From JAXGPP01 sp964436865 (lineage in GTDB: Bacteria; Planctomycetota; Planctomycetia; Pirellulales; Thermoguttaceae): 44,579 nt of DNA. The translations under genes and the position numbers were made by a program. Where the stretch lies: positions 1 to 44,579 of the forward strand of contig CAYTFK010000019.1 in assembly GCA_964436865.1 (NCBI GenBank). The letters run 5' to 3'. Under the pieces are notes generated by a model, which was not told where the DNA came from, searched no databases, and was given only the letters and a program-made list of their open reading frames with translations. Below, one piece after another: positions 25,505 to 33,497 of the stretch. How positions within the stretch are numbered: position 1 is the first letter of the stretch; each line of letters begins with the position of its first letter.

Positions 25505-25546
25505 TCTAAAATCGCTATGACCGCTACAGCTTGCCGCGCGGGCCGG

Positions 25547-25798
25547 TCAGGAACCGGATTTGCCTCCCGATTCCGCCGCGGATCCGAGCTTCAATCCGCG
25601 CGTGTCCTTGGGCTCCAACCGGCTGGAGCGGAGGTTCTCACGCTGGATCGCCTCGTACACCTCGCGGCGGTGAACGGGAATCTCGGTGGGGGCCTCGATG
25701 CCCAGGCGGACCTTGTCTCCACGAATATCCACGATCGTCACGACGATGTTGTCGCCGATGATGATGCTCTCGTCGCGTTGGCGGGACAACACAAGCAT
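25547..25798 (-). CDS. csrA: Carbon storage regulator CsrA, second copy, paired with FliW
   Basis: This 83-residue CsrA has the standard start 'MLVLSRQRDESIIIGDNI' and core 'IRGDKVRLGIEAPTEIPVHRREVYEAI'. A tail of about 30 charged residues extends it beyond the first copy in the window. In Bacillus, FliW binds CsrA to release it from flagellin mRNA, and a C-terminal extension of CsrA is involved. The tail here fits that role, though this is inference. The ATG at 25798 has AAGGAG 8 bases upstream; the longer open frame has no homology upstream of it. It follows fliW by 178 bases and ends at a strong terminator. Confidence 0.95.
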   Translation of the reverse strand: MLVLSRQRDESIIIGDNIVVTIVDIRGDKVRLGIEAPTEIPVHRREVYEAIQRENLRSSRLEPKDTRGLKLGSAAESGGKSGS

Positions 25799-25976
25799 CG
25801 CGCGGCTCCTTATTCTGGCCAGTCGGCTCCCGAAGCCGAACGGTATTTCATGCGCGGCGGGCTTACTGGGCCTGGCGGGCGGACCGGGCGCCGCGCTGGG
25901 TGGTTGCCGGGCAGCGCAACCCTCCTTGGCTGCGATAACCCTCACGAAAGTCAATGTCTCCTTAACAGCGCTGCGC

Positions 25977-26417
25977 TCAAGCGCTTTTCCTCAAGCCGGC
26001 GCATCCCGTCCCCAATTCATATTGGACAGGCAACTCGCCATTGGTGATCACCTGGCGGCCCAGACGGTTCTCCAGGTTGAGCACCAGCGGAGCCTTGAGG
26101 TTCAGCGTCACTCCGTTCTCCGACTTTCCCAAAATTACCAGCACCTGGGCTTCGCTCAGGCAGCCAAACTCAAGCGGTTCCAGCTCACGCCTGGCCACAC
26201 GAATCTGGTAGTGAGGCACGAATCGCCGCGGGCTCACCACCGCGAAGGCGACCTCGGGCCGATCGACGCTCTGCATCCAAGCCAGGGCGTCGCTCTCAGC
26301 GTCGGCCAGCAGGACCCACTCCTTGCACGTCGGCAATCCGAGCAGTCCCTCCGCGAAGTGGACAACATCGTCCGGTTCGATCCCCACGGGACCAAAACGC
26401 GTGGTATTGATGTTCAT
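25977..26417 (-). CDS. fliW: Flagellar assembly factor FliW
   Basis: FliW is a small beta-barrel protein that binds flagellin and CsrA alternately, coupling flagellin translation to filament export. The 146-residue protein has family features 'FAEGLLGLPTCKEWVLL' near the start, 'LAWMQSVDRPEVAFAVVSPRRFVPHY' in the middle and 'VTLNLKAPLVLNLENRLGRQVI' near the end. The ATG at 26417 has AGAAGG 8 bases upstream; a TTG two codons earlier is less likely. It lies directly upstream of csrA, the usual gene pair. Confidence 0.94.
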   Translation of the reverse strand: MNINTTRFGPVGIEPDDVVHFAEGLLGLPTCKEWVLLADAESDALAWMQSVDRPEVAFAVVSPRRFVPHYQIRVARRELEPLEFGCLSEAQVLVILGKSENGVTLNLKAPLVLNLENRLGRQVITNGELPVQYELGTGCAGLRKSA

Positions 26418-26733
26418 CGTCAAGCCTTCTCTTGGTGCCTGGCTGGAAGTCTAATGCTCTGGCGGCGTTCCGTGCCGTCGATTCGACTCCGTTGCGCTGG
26501 AGCCGCATTCAATTCCAACACAGACTTCAATCGGGGGCCCTGAGAACACGGTGGCGCACACAGAGTTCTATCGGCCGTGTCAAATGGGGTGAGCCAGGAA
26601 AAGCGGCGAGGCTTCAGACCGAATGGCCGCTCCCGTGCGGCGGGCGACACTCCGCATCCGGCAGATCCGGACTTATTGGATTACGCGTCAGGCTTGGGAG
26701 AGCACGGGCGCGGAAGGTGGAACGCGCCGCCTG
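26418..26733. other. Intergenic region between flgL and fliW
   Basis: About 316 bases without a recognisable gene. A minus-strand GCCGATAG resembles a sigma28 -10 box but has no matching -35 box. A TTGACA beside it has no acceptable -10 box. No terminator with a T run was found. Confidence 0.3.
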
Positions 26734-29010
26734 TTAGAGGAAATTGAGCAGCGTCATCTGGAAAATCATCGCTGTGGCTCGCATCGCCGCTTCCATGGCC
26801 ACCTGTCGTCCGGTGAGGTTCGAGATCACCTCGGCAATGTCGACGTCGTAGTCCTGCGAAAGGACCGAACGCAGCTCGATTTCCTCGCCGTCGAGGCGTT
26901 CCTTCAGCACGTCGAGTCCCTGCTGCCGCGCGCCGAGGTCGGCGCGGGCGAAGTTCAGGTCGAGCATGCTGTCGTCGAGCAGCCCCACCGCCCGTTCGAT
27001 CTCCTTTAAGTCGTTGTTGATCAAGCCGTTCTTCAGGCGCAGCAACGCGGTGAACAATCCCTCGGTCTCTCGCACCGCCGTGTCGCGACCCACCAAGTGA
27101 CCGCCCGCAATCAGTCGCTCATACTCCGTTTCGCTTCGATCCATCAGGCCCAGGTCCACCGCCGCCAGGCTCTCGGCCACCCGGGTGATCGTGAAATCGC
27201 CGAGCGGATCGACCAGTTCGATGCCGTTGCCGTACTCGGCCACCTGCGCCACGAGCGGCTGGGGATGAGTCCCATTGGCCGCATTGATCGTCGCAATCAC
27301 GTCTCCAATCGTCTTCGCGCCGGTCACGTTGATGCTCATCACCGTGCCGTCGGCCCGGGTGATGGTGAAATCGACGGCATGTCCGTCGCCAACGTCCGGC
27401 ACCCCGTAGCCGAAATTCGTCGTGTTCAAGGCCGTTGCGGCGCCGAACGTGCGCAATCCGAGCTGGGTAGCTGTCTGGCCGCCGTTTTCACCGATGGCAA
27501 AGTCCGCCCCGCTGATCCGCGAGCGGATTTCGATGCCGTTGCGATCGGGGTCGATCGTGGCCACCACACCGGCCCCCGACCCATTGATGGCGTTCAGCAC
27601 ATCCTCAATTGTGCCCGCGGTGCCCAACCCGATCGTGAAGGTCTGGCCGCCGTTGACAATCTGGATCCCGCTACGGTCGAAGTCACCGTCGACACCGCCG
27701 CTCATTGTGGGCAGAGGCGGATTGGTGACCGTCACGATCCCCTGCCCGTCGGCCTGCTCGTCGAGCGGATCCAAGCTGGCTGTGAAAGCCAGTCCCAACT
27801 CGTTGATCTCGTCGCGAACCTTCCAGGCCCGCGTGTTTCCCGCGCGAATGTGGACGCGGATCGTGCTGCCGACCATTTCAGCGTATTCGCCGTCGGCGGG
27901 AATCGCCGGGTCGTCCACCAGTTCCACGGTCATGCCATTCAGAGCGCTACCGTTGGCGTTGGCTTCAATGATAAGGTCGTTGTCGGAGCCTGCGAGATGG
28001 ACAGAGGCCCGTGCACGCGCGCCCAAGAGATCGTCCAGCGGCGTGGTGGACAGCAGCACGGGATTGAGATCGCTGCTAACAATCGTGCCACCGCCCACCC
28101 CGTTCACGTCGAGGATGCCCAGTTCCTGCGCCGTGTTCCCACCGGGATTCTCCAGGATCATGAGGTTCCCGGTAGGAGGTTGCAGGCGGATGGTGAGCCC
28201 GGTCGCGGTGATCTCGACGATCGCCTCCTTCCCGTCGGGCGGATTGGCTCGAATCGCCAGCGCCACGTCTTCCAGCGTCTCGGCCTGGCTGAGATCGATG
28301 GTCTTTGTGGTCGTGCCGTCCGATATGAGAATGCTCCCGCGCGGAATGCCCATGCCGCCGTTGAGACTGGCCAGCCGGGTCTGGTTGGTGATCACCGGCT
28401 GGAGATCGCTCCCTCCCACCGGATCGGACCAGGCGCCGAACACCTCGACGCCCGTCAGGTTGCTCTGAAAGAGCAGATCGACGTCGGCGTAGCTCTCCAG
28501 ACCGGCATCGTTGCCGCGATACACCACATTGCCCCGCGAGTCGACTTCAAACGGCTTCTGATCGGTGATGCTTCCGGAAAACAGGTACCGGCCGCGGAAC
28601 TTCTGGTTGCCCGTATCGATGAGGTTCAGCAGTGTCTGGTTGATCTGCTGTGCGGCCGTGCGGCGCTGTTCGTCCGAGGCCGTGCTCCCCATTACCGATA
28701 GCGCAATGCCCCGCGCTTCGGCCAGCAGCCCCGAAGTCCGCGACAGCGCGGTGTCGGTCGAGGTCATGAAGGCCTGATTGGTGTGCAGGTTGGTTTGCAC
28801 CTGCTCCTTCCGCTCCAGCAGGCGCTGCAGGCTCATGATCCGCAGCGCGGCGACCGGCTCGTCGCTCGGCATCTCGAACCGCCGCCCCGTACTGAGCTGA
28901 GTTTCCAGCCGGAATAGCTCGCGCTGGTCGAACTGCACCTGGGCCATCAGCCGGCTGCGAACGAACGAGTCGCTCACCCGTGTGGTCGGAATGCCGATAA
29001 TGGAAGTCAT
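26734..29010 (-). CDS. flgL: Flagellar hook-filament junction protein FlgL (HAP3), enlarged
   Basis: FlgL joins hook and filament. The N-terminal helical region ('RLETQLSTGRRFEMPSDEPVAALRIMSLQRLLER', residues 1-150) and the C-terminal helices (about 625-758, 'EVISNLTGRQVAMEAAMRATAMIFQ') are flagellin-like. Between them are three modules of the hook IN type (about 212-300, 447-522 and 546-622). One stretch near 336-430 has the pattern of the flagellin repeat ('GEYAEMVGSTIRVHIRAGN' then a helix). At 758 residues it is more than twice the size of the E. coli protein (317). It follows flgK by 39 bases and ends the long flg run. Confidence 0.93.
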   Translation of the reverse strand: MTSIIGIPTTRVSDSFVRSRLMAQVQFDQRELFRLETQLSTGRRFEMPSDEPVAALRIMSLQRLLERKEQVQTNLHTNQAFMTSTDTALSRTSGLLAEARGIALSVMGSTASDEQRRTAAQQINQTLLNLIDTGNQKFRGRYLFSGSITDQKPFEVDSRGNVVYRGNDAGLESYADVDLLFQSNLTGVEVFGAWSDPVGGSDLQPVITNQTRLASLNGGMGIPRGSILISDGTTTKTIDLSQAETLEDVALAIRANPPDGKEAIVEITATGLTIRLQPPTGNLMILENPGGNTAQELGILDVNGVGGGTIVSSDLNPVLLSTTPLDDLLGARARASVHLAGSDNDLIIEANANGSALNGMTVELVDDPAIPADGEYAEMVGSTIRVHIRAGNTRAWKVRDEINELGLAFTASLDPLDEQADGQGIVTVTNPPLPTMSGGVDGDFDRSGIQIVNGGQTFTIGLGTAGTIEDVLNAINGSGAGVVATIDPDRNGIEIRSRISGADFAIGENGGQTATQLGLRTFGAATALNTTNFGYGVPDVGDGHAVDFTITRADGTVMSINVTGAKTIGDVIATINAANGTHPQPLVAQVAEYGNGIELVDPLGDFTITRVAESLAAVDLGLMDRSETEYERLIAGGHLVGRDTAVRETEGLFTALLRLKNGLINNDLKEIERAVGLLDDSMLDLNFARADLGARQQGLDVLKERLDGEEIELRSVLSQDYDVDIAEVISNLTGRQVAMEAAMRATAMIFQMTLLNFL
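27145..28377 (-). repeat. IN-type and flagellin-type modules within flgL
   Basis: These bases encode FlgL residues 212-622. IN-type cores are 'LNGGMGIPRGSILISDG', 'GDFDRSGIQIVNGG' and 'GHAVDFTITRADG', each followed by a 'T..DV...I' helix. Bases 27721-28005 (residues 336-430) instead follow the flagellin repeat pattern. Confidence 0.7.
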
Positions 29011-29049
29011 GGGCGGACAATCGAGAAGCGGTGTCGCAATCGGACCTTC

Positions 29050-30747
29050 TTACAGGCTGACGATCGTCGCCAGCAGTTCCTCCAGAACCTTGATATAACG
29101 AGCCGAGGCCTGGAACGACCGCTGGTAGGCCATCAGCCGGATGGTTTCCTCGTCGACCGCGACCCCGCTGGTGGCCAGCTTCTGGCCGCGGAGCGTCTGC
29201 TCGAAGATCCGTGCCCCCTCGGCCATCGCCCGCGCCACAGTCGACCCCTGGGTGGTTTCTCCCATCAAACGGTCATAGAGAATCTCCAGAGTCGTGCCCC
29301 CCTCCGACTCCAACGGATAATCATAGAACTGAGCCAGTACGACTGCATTCTCCGTGTCGGCACCGATGCCGCCCTGGCTTGCGGCGAACAGCGCGGGGTT
29401 GTCCTTCACCGCCTGGTTGACTCCCATGCTGCGAGCCGACCAGCCGCCAAAAAACGTGTTGACTCCCAGGCTTGCCAGGAGTCCGCTGGTGTCTCTGGCA
29501 AAGGCGAATTCCTGGTCTTCCGACTCCGCCCAGATCTCCAGATTGCCATACGAGGTCGTCCGCGCGTGAATCCCGTCGATGGCATCGAGCTTCTGGGAGA
29601 GCCCTTCCAGCGTCAGATCCCTCCCCAAGCCGTTCAAATCGACCAGGATCTCGTTGGTCTCGGTCAAGCCCGTCGACTTGCTGCGGACGAGCACTTGAAA
29701 CGAGCCGTTGGTGGGAGTGTACTTCAGTCCCGCCCGGTTGAGCGGCAGGCCGGTGTTGTCGACGCTGAACTCGCTGGTGAGCCGTTCGAAGCCCTGCAGA
29801 CCCTGCCCGCTCGAATAGATCTTGTTGAACTCGAACACCAGCGTCCGCGCGAAATCGTCGAGCCGATCGAGGAAGCCTCCAAGGATCTCATCGCGTGCGG
29901 CAGTCAGGCCGCGGAGTTCGCCGCCTGCGGTTCCCAAGACGCTGTCAGTCTCGGAGATCTGCAGATCGGCAATCGTCAGGCCGCGATCGTTGTCCAGAAC
30001 GACCTCGACCGGTCGCGACACTCCGTCGTACACCAGAAAGTCGCCCCCGGCGTAGACGACGACCGAGCCGCTGGTCTGTTCCGTAACGCGGATTTCGATG
30101 AGTTCGGCCAGGTTCTCCAAGGCTTTGAGACGCTGGTCGCGCAAGCCCACTGCATCGCTCTTCGATATGTCGCCCCCTTCGGTCTGGGTGATGCGGACAT
30201 TGAGAGTGCGGATCTCCTCGATCAACCGGTTGATCCGGTCCGCCATGGCGGTGACACGATCGTTGAGATCGGACCGGAGACCCTGCACTCGTTCCGACAA
30301 CCGGTTCATATCATTCGCCAGCGTCGCGGCCTGGAGCACCGCCAGATTCCGCACCGACACGCTCTCGGGTTGGTTGAGAACCTCGGAGACGGCGGAGAAG
30401 AAATCGTTGAGCCGCGTACTCAAGTCGGTATCGCCCAGCTCATTGATCATGGTCTCCAACTGGAGATAGGCGTCTTCCTTGACGCTGTTGCTCGACCGCT
30501 CGCTGACCGATCCCCGGAGGCGTTCTTCAAGAAAGTTGTCGATCTTCTGAATGACGGCCTCAACCTCGACCCCCATCCCCAACAGCAGCCCGCCCAGCCG
30601 CTGCGTCGGCGCCGGCGAAAGCACAACCTCTTCGCGGATGTAGCCTTCCGTGTTGGCGTTGGCCAGATTCTGCCCGACCACCTGCATGGCGATCTGATTC
30701 GCCCGCAGGCTGTTGGCCGCCATTCGGATTGAGCCGTAAACCGACAT
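29050..30747 (-). CDS. flgK: Flagellar hook-filament junction protein FlgK (HAP1)
   Basis: FlgK forms the first ring of the hook-filament junction. The 565-residue protein has the N-terminal rod/hook signature ('SIRMAANSLRANQIAMQVVGQNLANANTEGYIREEVVL'), the HAP1 middle region ('LNDFFSAVSEVLNQPESVSVRN', 'LRDQRLKALENLAELIEIRV') and a typical C-terminus ('MAYQRSFQASARYIKVLEELLATIVSL'). Its length is close to the E. coli protein (547), so unlike FlgL and FliD it is not enlarged. It lies 39 bases after flgN, its likely chaperone gene. Confidence 0.95.
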   Translation of the reverse strand: MSVYGSIRMAANSLRANQIAMQVVGQNLANANTEGYIREEVVLSPAPTQRLGGLLLGMGVEVEAVIQKIDNFLEERLRGSVSERSSNSVKEDAYLQLETMINELGDTDLSTRLNDFFSAVSEVLNQPESVSVRNLAVLQAATLANDMNRLSERVQGLRSDLNDRVTAMADRINRLIEEIRTLNVRITQTEGGDISKSDAVGLRDQRLKALENLAELIEIRVTEQTSGSVVVYAGGDFLVYDGVSRPVEVVLDNDRGLTIADLQISETDSVLGTAGGELRGLTAARDEILGGFLDRLDDFARTLVFEFNKIYSSGQGLQGFERLTSEFSVDNTGLPLNRAGLKYTPTNGSFQVLVRSKSTGLTETNEILVDLNGLGRDLTLEGLSQKLDAIDGIHARTTSYGNLEIWAESEDQEFAFARDTSGLLASLGVNTFFGGWSARSMGVNQAVKDNPALFAASQGGIGADTENAVVLAQFYDYPLESEGGTTLEILYDRLMGETTQGSTVARAMAEGARIFEQTLRGQKLATSGVAVDEETIRLMAYQRSFQASARYIKVLEELLATIVSL

Positions 30748-30786
30748 TGCCTGTCTCTCGCAGAGATGCGATCCTGCCTACATTAG

Positions 30787-31272
30787 CTACGCCACATGAT
30801 CTACCAGCGCGCCGCAGGCATGAGCGCCTTCCTCTTTGGAATATGTCGGCTTCAGACGTCCACCGGTCGCGATAATCTCTAACATCTGCGAAAGATGTAT
30901 CATCGTGCGCTGTACGAGCACCCAGTTTGTCAGGCTATGGTGCTGCAAGAGGCGCGCGCGGGCCGACGCCTCGCGAATCCGCTCGGGCGCATCGCCCGCC
31001 TGATGGCCCGGCAGCGCCGTGGCCAGCGACTTGAGACTGTCGTCGGGCAGCCCTTCCGCGGCGGCGCGCTCGAGCAGGCTGCGGCGCCGATCAAGGCACC
31101 CCTGCAGCCGCTCGATGATCTGTTCTTCCTGGTCTGCCAGCACCGCCAGGCCCTCCACGTCGGCAGCCACCAGCAGTTCCCGTTTCCTGGACAGCATTTC
31201 GAGCGACTGGCTCTGAACCACCGAGAGGTCGGTCAGGAACTCGGCCAGTTCGACGTCCCAAGAGCTTGGCAT
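30787..31272 (-). CDS. flgN: FlgN-type export chaperone for FlgK and FlgL
   Basis: This 161-residue helical protein matches the FlgN family. An N-terminal coiled coil ('FLTDLSVVQSQSLEMLSRKRELLVAADVEGLAVLADQEEQIIERL') is followed by further helices and the C-terminal 'LKPTYSKEEGAHACGALVDHVA', which resembles the conserved 'YS..G' end of FlgN proteins. FlgN escorts FlgK and FlgL to the export gate. Its place directly upstream of flgK and flgL supports the call. The ATG at 31272 is the only good start. Confidence 0.85.
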   Translation of the reverse strand: MPSSWDVELAEFLTDLSVVQSQSLEMLSRKRELLVAADVEGLAVLADQEEQIIERLQGCLDRRRSLLERAAAEGLPDDSLKSLATALPGHQAGDAPERIREASARARLLQHHSLTNWVLVQRTMIHLSQMLEIIATGGRLKPTYSKEEGAHACGALVDHVA

Positions 31273-31356
31273 GATTGGGGCACAGACAGGATATGAAAAG
31301 GGGGAATGAACGAGTTGTCTCTTGCCTGCGGCAGCGGAACGGTTGCTGACCGCGAT

Positions 31357-31677
31357 TCATTTTCTCTCCAGCGCAAACAGCTCATACATGGGTCCGCTGA
31401 GGCTGTCGCTGCTCGATTCGGCAAGCTTTTCGGACAGGACCTGATCGAGCTGCTGCTGGAAGATTTCCTCGGCCCGGCCACCGTGGAAATAGGCCGGTTT
31501 GCCCTGCGTCTTTCGCATTGCCTTGAGCATCTCGCCGAAGAACGTCTCGCCGACAAACGACTTGAAAACCTGGCGGAGTTCGGCGTCGTCCTTCCCGGTC
31601 GGCGCGATCGGCGTCGACCGCGACACAGCCGCACGAGCTTGTGATCCGATTCCCGCGGACTCGATTCGTGAATTCAT
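31357..31677 (-). CDS. flgJ: Rod-binding protein, FlgJ N-terminal domain only
   Basis: This 106-residue protein corresponds to the rod-binding domain of FlgJ ('LRQVFKSFVGETFFGEMLKAMRKT', 'AYFHGGRAEEIFQQQLDQVLSEKLA'). The C-terminal muramidase domain found in enterobacterial FlgJ is absent, as in many other bacteria. The wall-cutting enzyme must therefore be encoded elsewhere. It is exported to the periplasm and caps the growing rod. It lies 20 bases after flgI. Confidence 0.9.
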   Translation of the reverse strand: MNSRIESAGIGSQARAAVSRSTPIAPTGKDDAELRQVFKSFVGETFFGEMLKAMRKTQGKPAYFHGGRAEEIFQQQLDQVLSEKLAESSSDSLSGPMYELFALERK

Positions 31678-31697
31678 GGCGCATCCGCTCCTGAACC

Positions 31698-32759
31698 TTA
31701 CTCCACCACCAACCGGGCATACAGCTTGCCGTTTTTGGCCAGCCCCTTGATGATGTCGATAACGTCTTCTTTGGGCACCTCGAGCGCATTGAGATTTGCC
31801 ACCAGCGCCTTGAGCTTCGGGTTTTCCGGCTGGCTGGGGTCGATGGCCACGAACCCGCCCGCGGCGGGTGCGCCTTGTCCGGCCTCAATAACAATATTCT
31901 TGTGCGTGACCACCACCGGGCCGATCTCCACATCGCCACCGATGACAATGCTCCCGGTCCGCTCGTTGATCACCACGCGGGGCGCCGTCTGCGGATCGAG
32001 CATCGGCAGTTCCATGATCTGCGACACGAATTCCACCAGGTGGTCGCGATACTGGTGCGGCACCTGTACCTCGATGTTCACCTGATCGAGGGCCTTGGCC
32101 AGTGCTACCCCGCCCGACTGAAGACTGGTTTCGCTGTTGATCAGCTCGGCTATATCCTGAGCGACCTGGAAATCGGCGTGGTTCTCATCAAGCACCAGCG
32201 TGACCTTGCCGTCCTTGGCGAACAGATTGAAGAAGTCTTCTTCCAGGCGGCAGCCGCCGTGCACGCGCCCCGTGGTCTGGTTGCCGTCGTCGACGGCGAT
32301 CGGACCTTGGGCCAGCGCGAAGACGCGGCGGCTCCGCGGATCCGGCCCCAGAAGCGGCGTGAAGAACAGCCGTCCTCCGGCGAGGCTCTTGGCCGACCCG
32401 ACGGAACTCACCACGCAATCGATCTTGTCCCCCTGCCGAGCTCCGGCGGCCGGAATCGTCGCCGTTACCATCACCAGGGCCACGTTCTTGGCGTCCTTGA
32501 TCTCCTTCGCCCCACCCGGGCCGATCGGACTCCCCATCAGCTCCATGGCCGTGGCCAGGCTGCGGATCGTCGGCAGGAAATTGGCGCCGTCGCCGGTGCC
32601 GCTCAACCCCATCACGACTCCCAGTCCGTGGAGCGTGTTTTCCTCCTGCCCCTTTACGCGGCAGATGCTCTTCACGGGCGTAATCGCTTCTGCCACGCCG
32701 CCCCATGCCATCGCGATGGCCACGAGCAGGTTCAGGGGCCTAACCAATCGTGTTCTCAC
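31698..32759 (-). CDS. flgI: Flagellar P-ring protein FlgI
   Basis: FlgI builds the periplasmic P ring around the rod. The 353-residue protein has an N-terminal signal peptide (about residues 1-25, cleavage near 'GVAEA'), followed by the conserved 'NTLHGLGVVMGLSGTGDG', 'NVALVMVTATIPA.A..GDKIDCVVSSVGSAKSL', and the C-terminal 'VVVTHKNIVIEAGQ' and 'NALEVPKEDVIDIIKGLAKNGKLYARLV'. The presence of P- and L-ring genes indicates a Gram-negative envelope with an outer membrane. Confidence 0.96.
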   Translation of the reverse strand: MRTRLVRPLNLLVAIAMAWGGVAEAITPVKSICRVKGQEENTLHGLGVVMGLSGTGDGANFLPTIRSLATAMELMGSPIGPGGAKEIKDAKNVALVMVTATIPAAGARQGDKIDCVVSSVGSAKSLAGGRLFFTPLLGPDPRSRRVFALAQGPIAVDDGNQTTGRVHGGCRLEEDFFNLFAKDGKVTLVLDENHADFQVAQDIAELINSETSLQSGGVALAKALDQVNIEVQVPHQYRDHLVEFVSQIMELPMLDPQTAPRVVINERTGSIVIGGDVEIGPVVVTHKNIVIEAGQGAPAAGGFVAIDPSQPENPKLKALVANLNALEVPKEDVIDIIKGLAKNGKLYARLVVE

Positions 32760-32810
32760 GACGCGCTACCTTTCCTTTTCATCCAATTCCAGTCGGTCGA
32801 GTCAACCCGG

Positions 32811-33497
32811 TCAGAACGGCTGGTATTCGTCAAGCAATGTCTGCAGCCAACCGCGGTTGTAGCCGTCGCGGACATGCCCCGCCTCGCGCTTGTCGATCCA
32901 CAATTCGGCGATGTTCTCGCTCTCGACCGTGTTGTCGGGCATCACGTCCTGCGGGCGCACCACGCCGCTGAGCGACATCTCCCAGACTTCCTGGTTGTTG
33001 CGGATTCTGCGATGCCCTTCGAGCACGAGGCTGCCGTTGGGACGGATGTCGACGACGTGGCAGGCGATACGGAACTTCATGGCGTCGCGCGTTTCCAGCT
33101 CCGCTTCCGCCTGGTACTTCGTGTCCATTTCCCCGGCGATGGTCGGATCACCTCCGCCTTGCTTGTCGGGGCGAAGCATGTAGTTGTGCAGGCTGATCCA
33201 ATCGGTGAGCGCCCATTTGCCGTGGGCTTTCTTTCGCCGATCCATTTCGCCCTCGCTGGTCACTTGCGACGCCTCGTCGACGATCACCGTCACCAGGTCG
33301 TGGATCTTGATCACTGGCGGCTCCTCGACTGCCTGGTACGTCCACGAGAACTGGTTCAGCGTCAATGGCGGACGCTGCGCCGGCTGGCCGAACATGCTCG
33401 AACTCTGCGCCCGCGCCTCGACAGCCCCCGCGCAAAGCGCCACGAGTGCCGCGCCAAGAGCCCTCCACGCCAATCCACGCTCGCCTCCCCGCTCCAT
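32811..33497 (-). CDS. flgH: Flagellar L-ring protein FlgH
   Basis: FlgH forms the outer membrane L ring. The 228-residue protein has a signal sequence (about residues 1-31) and the family features 'IKIHDLVTVIVDEASQVTSEGE', 'ETRDAMKFRIACHVVDIRPNGSLVLEGHRRI.N', 'LSGVVRPQDVMPDNTVESENIAEL'. Enterobacterial FlgH is a lipoprotein. Here the only N-terminal cysteine lies in 'VALCAG', which lacks the small residue normally before the cysteine, so lipidation is doubtful and cleavage after 'EARA' by signal peptidase I is possible. Its start overlaps the flgA stop (TGATG). Confidence 0.94.
   Translation of the reverse strand: MERGGERGLAWRALGAALVALCAGAVEARAQSSSMFGQPAQRPPLTLNQFSWTYQAVEEPPVIKIHDLVTVIVDEASQVTSEGEMDRRKKAHGKWALTDWISLHNYMLRPDKQGGGDPTIAGEMDTKYQAEAELETRDAMKFRIACHVVDIRPNGSLVLEGHRRIRNNQEVWEMSLSGVVRPQDVMPDNTVESENIAELWIDKREAGHVRDGYNRGWLQTLLDEYQPF

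Larger units (their letters stand above)
25099..25546. other. Long leader and intergenic region upstream of flagellin
   Basis: About 450 bases separate flagellin from csrA. They hold the sigma28-like promoter at 25357-25384, the csrA terminator at 25461-25504 and an untranslated leader of roughly 250 bases. No open frame with a recognisable protein was seen. Confidence 0.5.

Noticed and set aside
26555..26590. GCCGATAG on the minus strand upstream of fliW as a sigma28 promoter, and a nearby TTGACA as a sigma70 -35 box
   Set aside because: The sigma28-like box has no TAAA-type -35 element at the right distance, and TTGACA has no acceptable -10 box.
27097..28701. 534-codon plus-strand open frame opposite flgL
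   Set aside because: Antisense shadow of flgL with no signal, domain or ribosome binding site.
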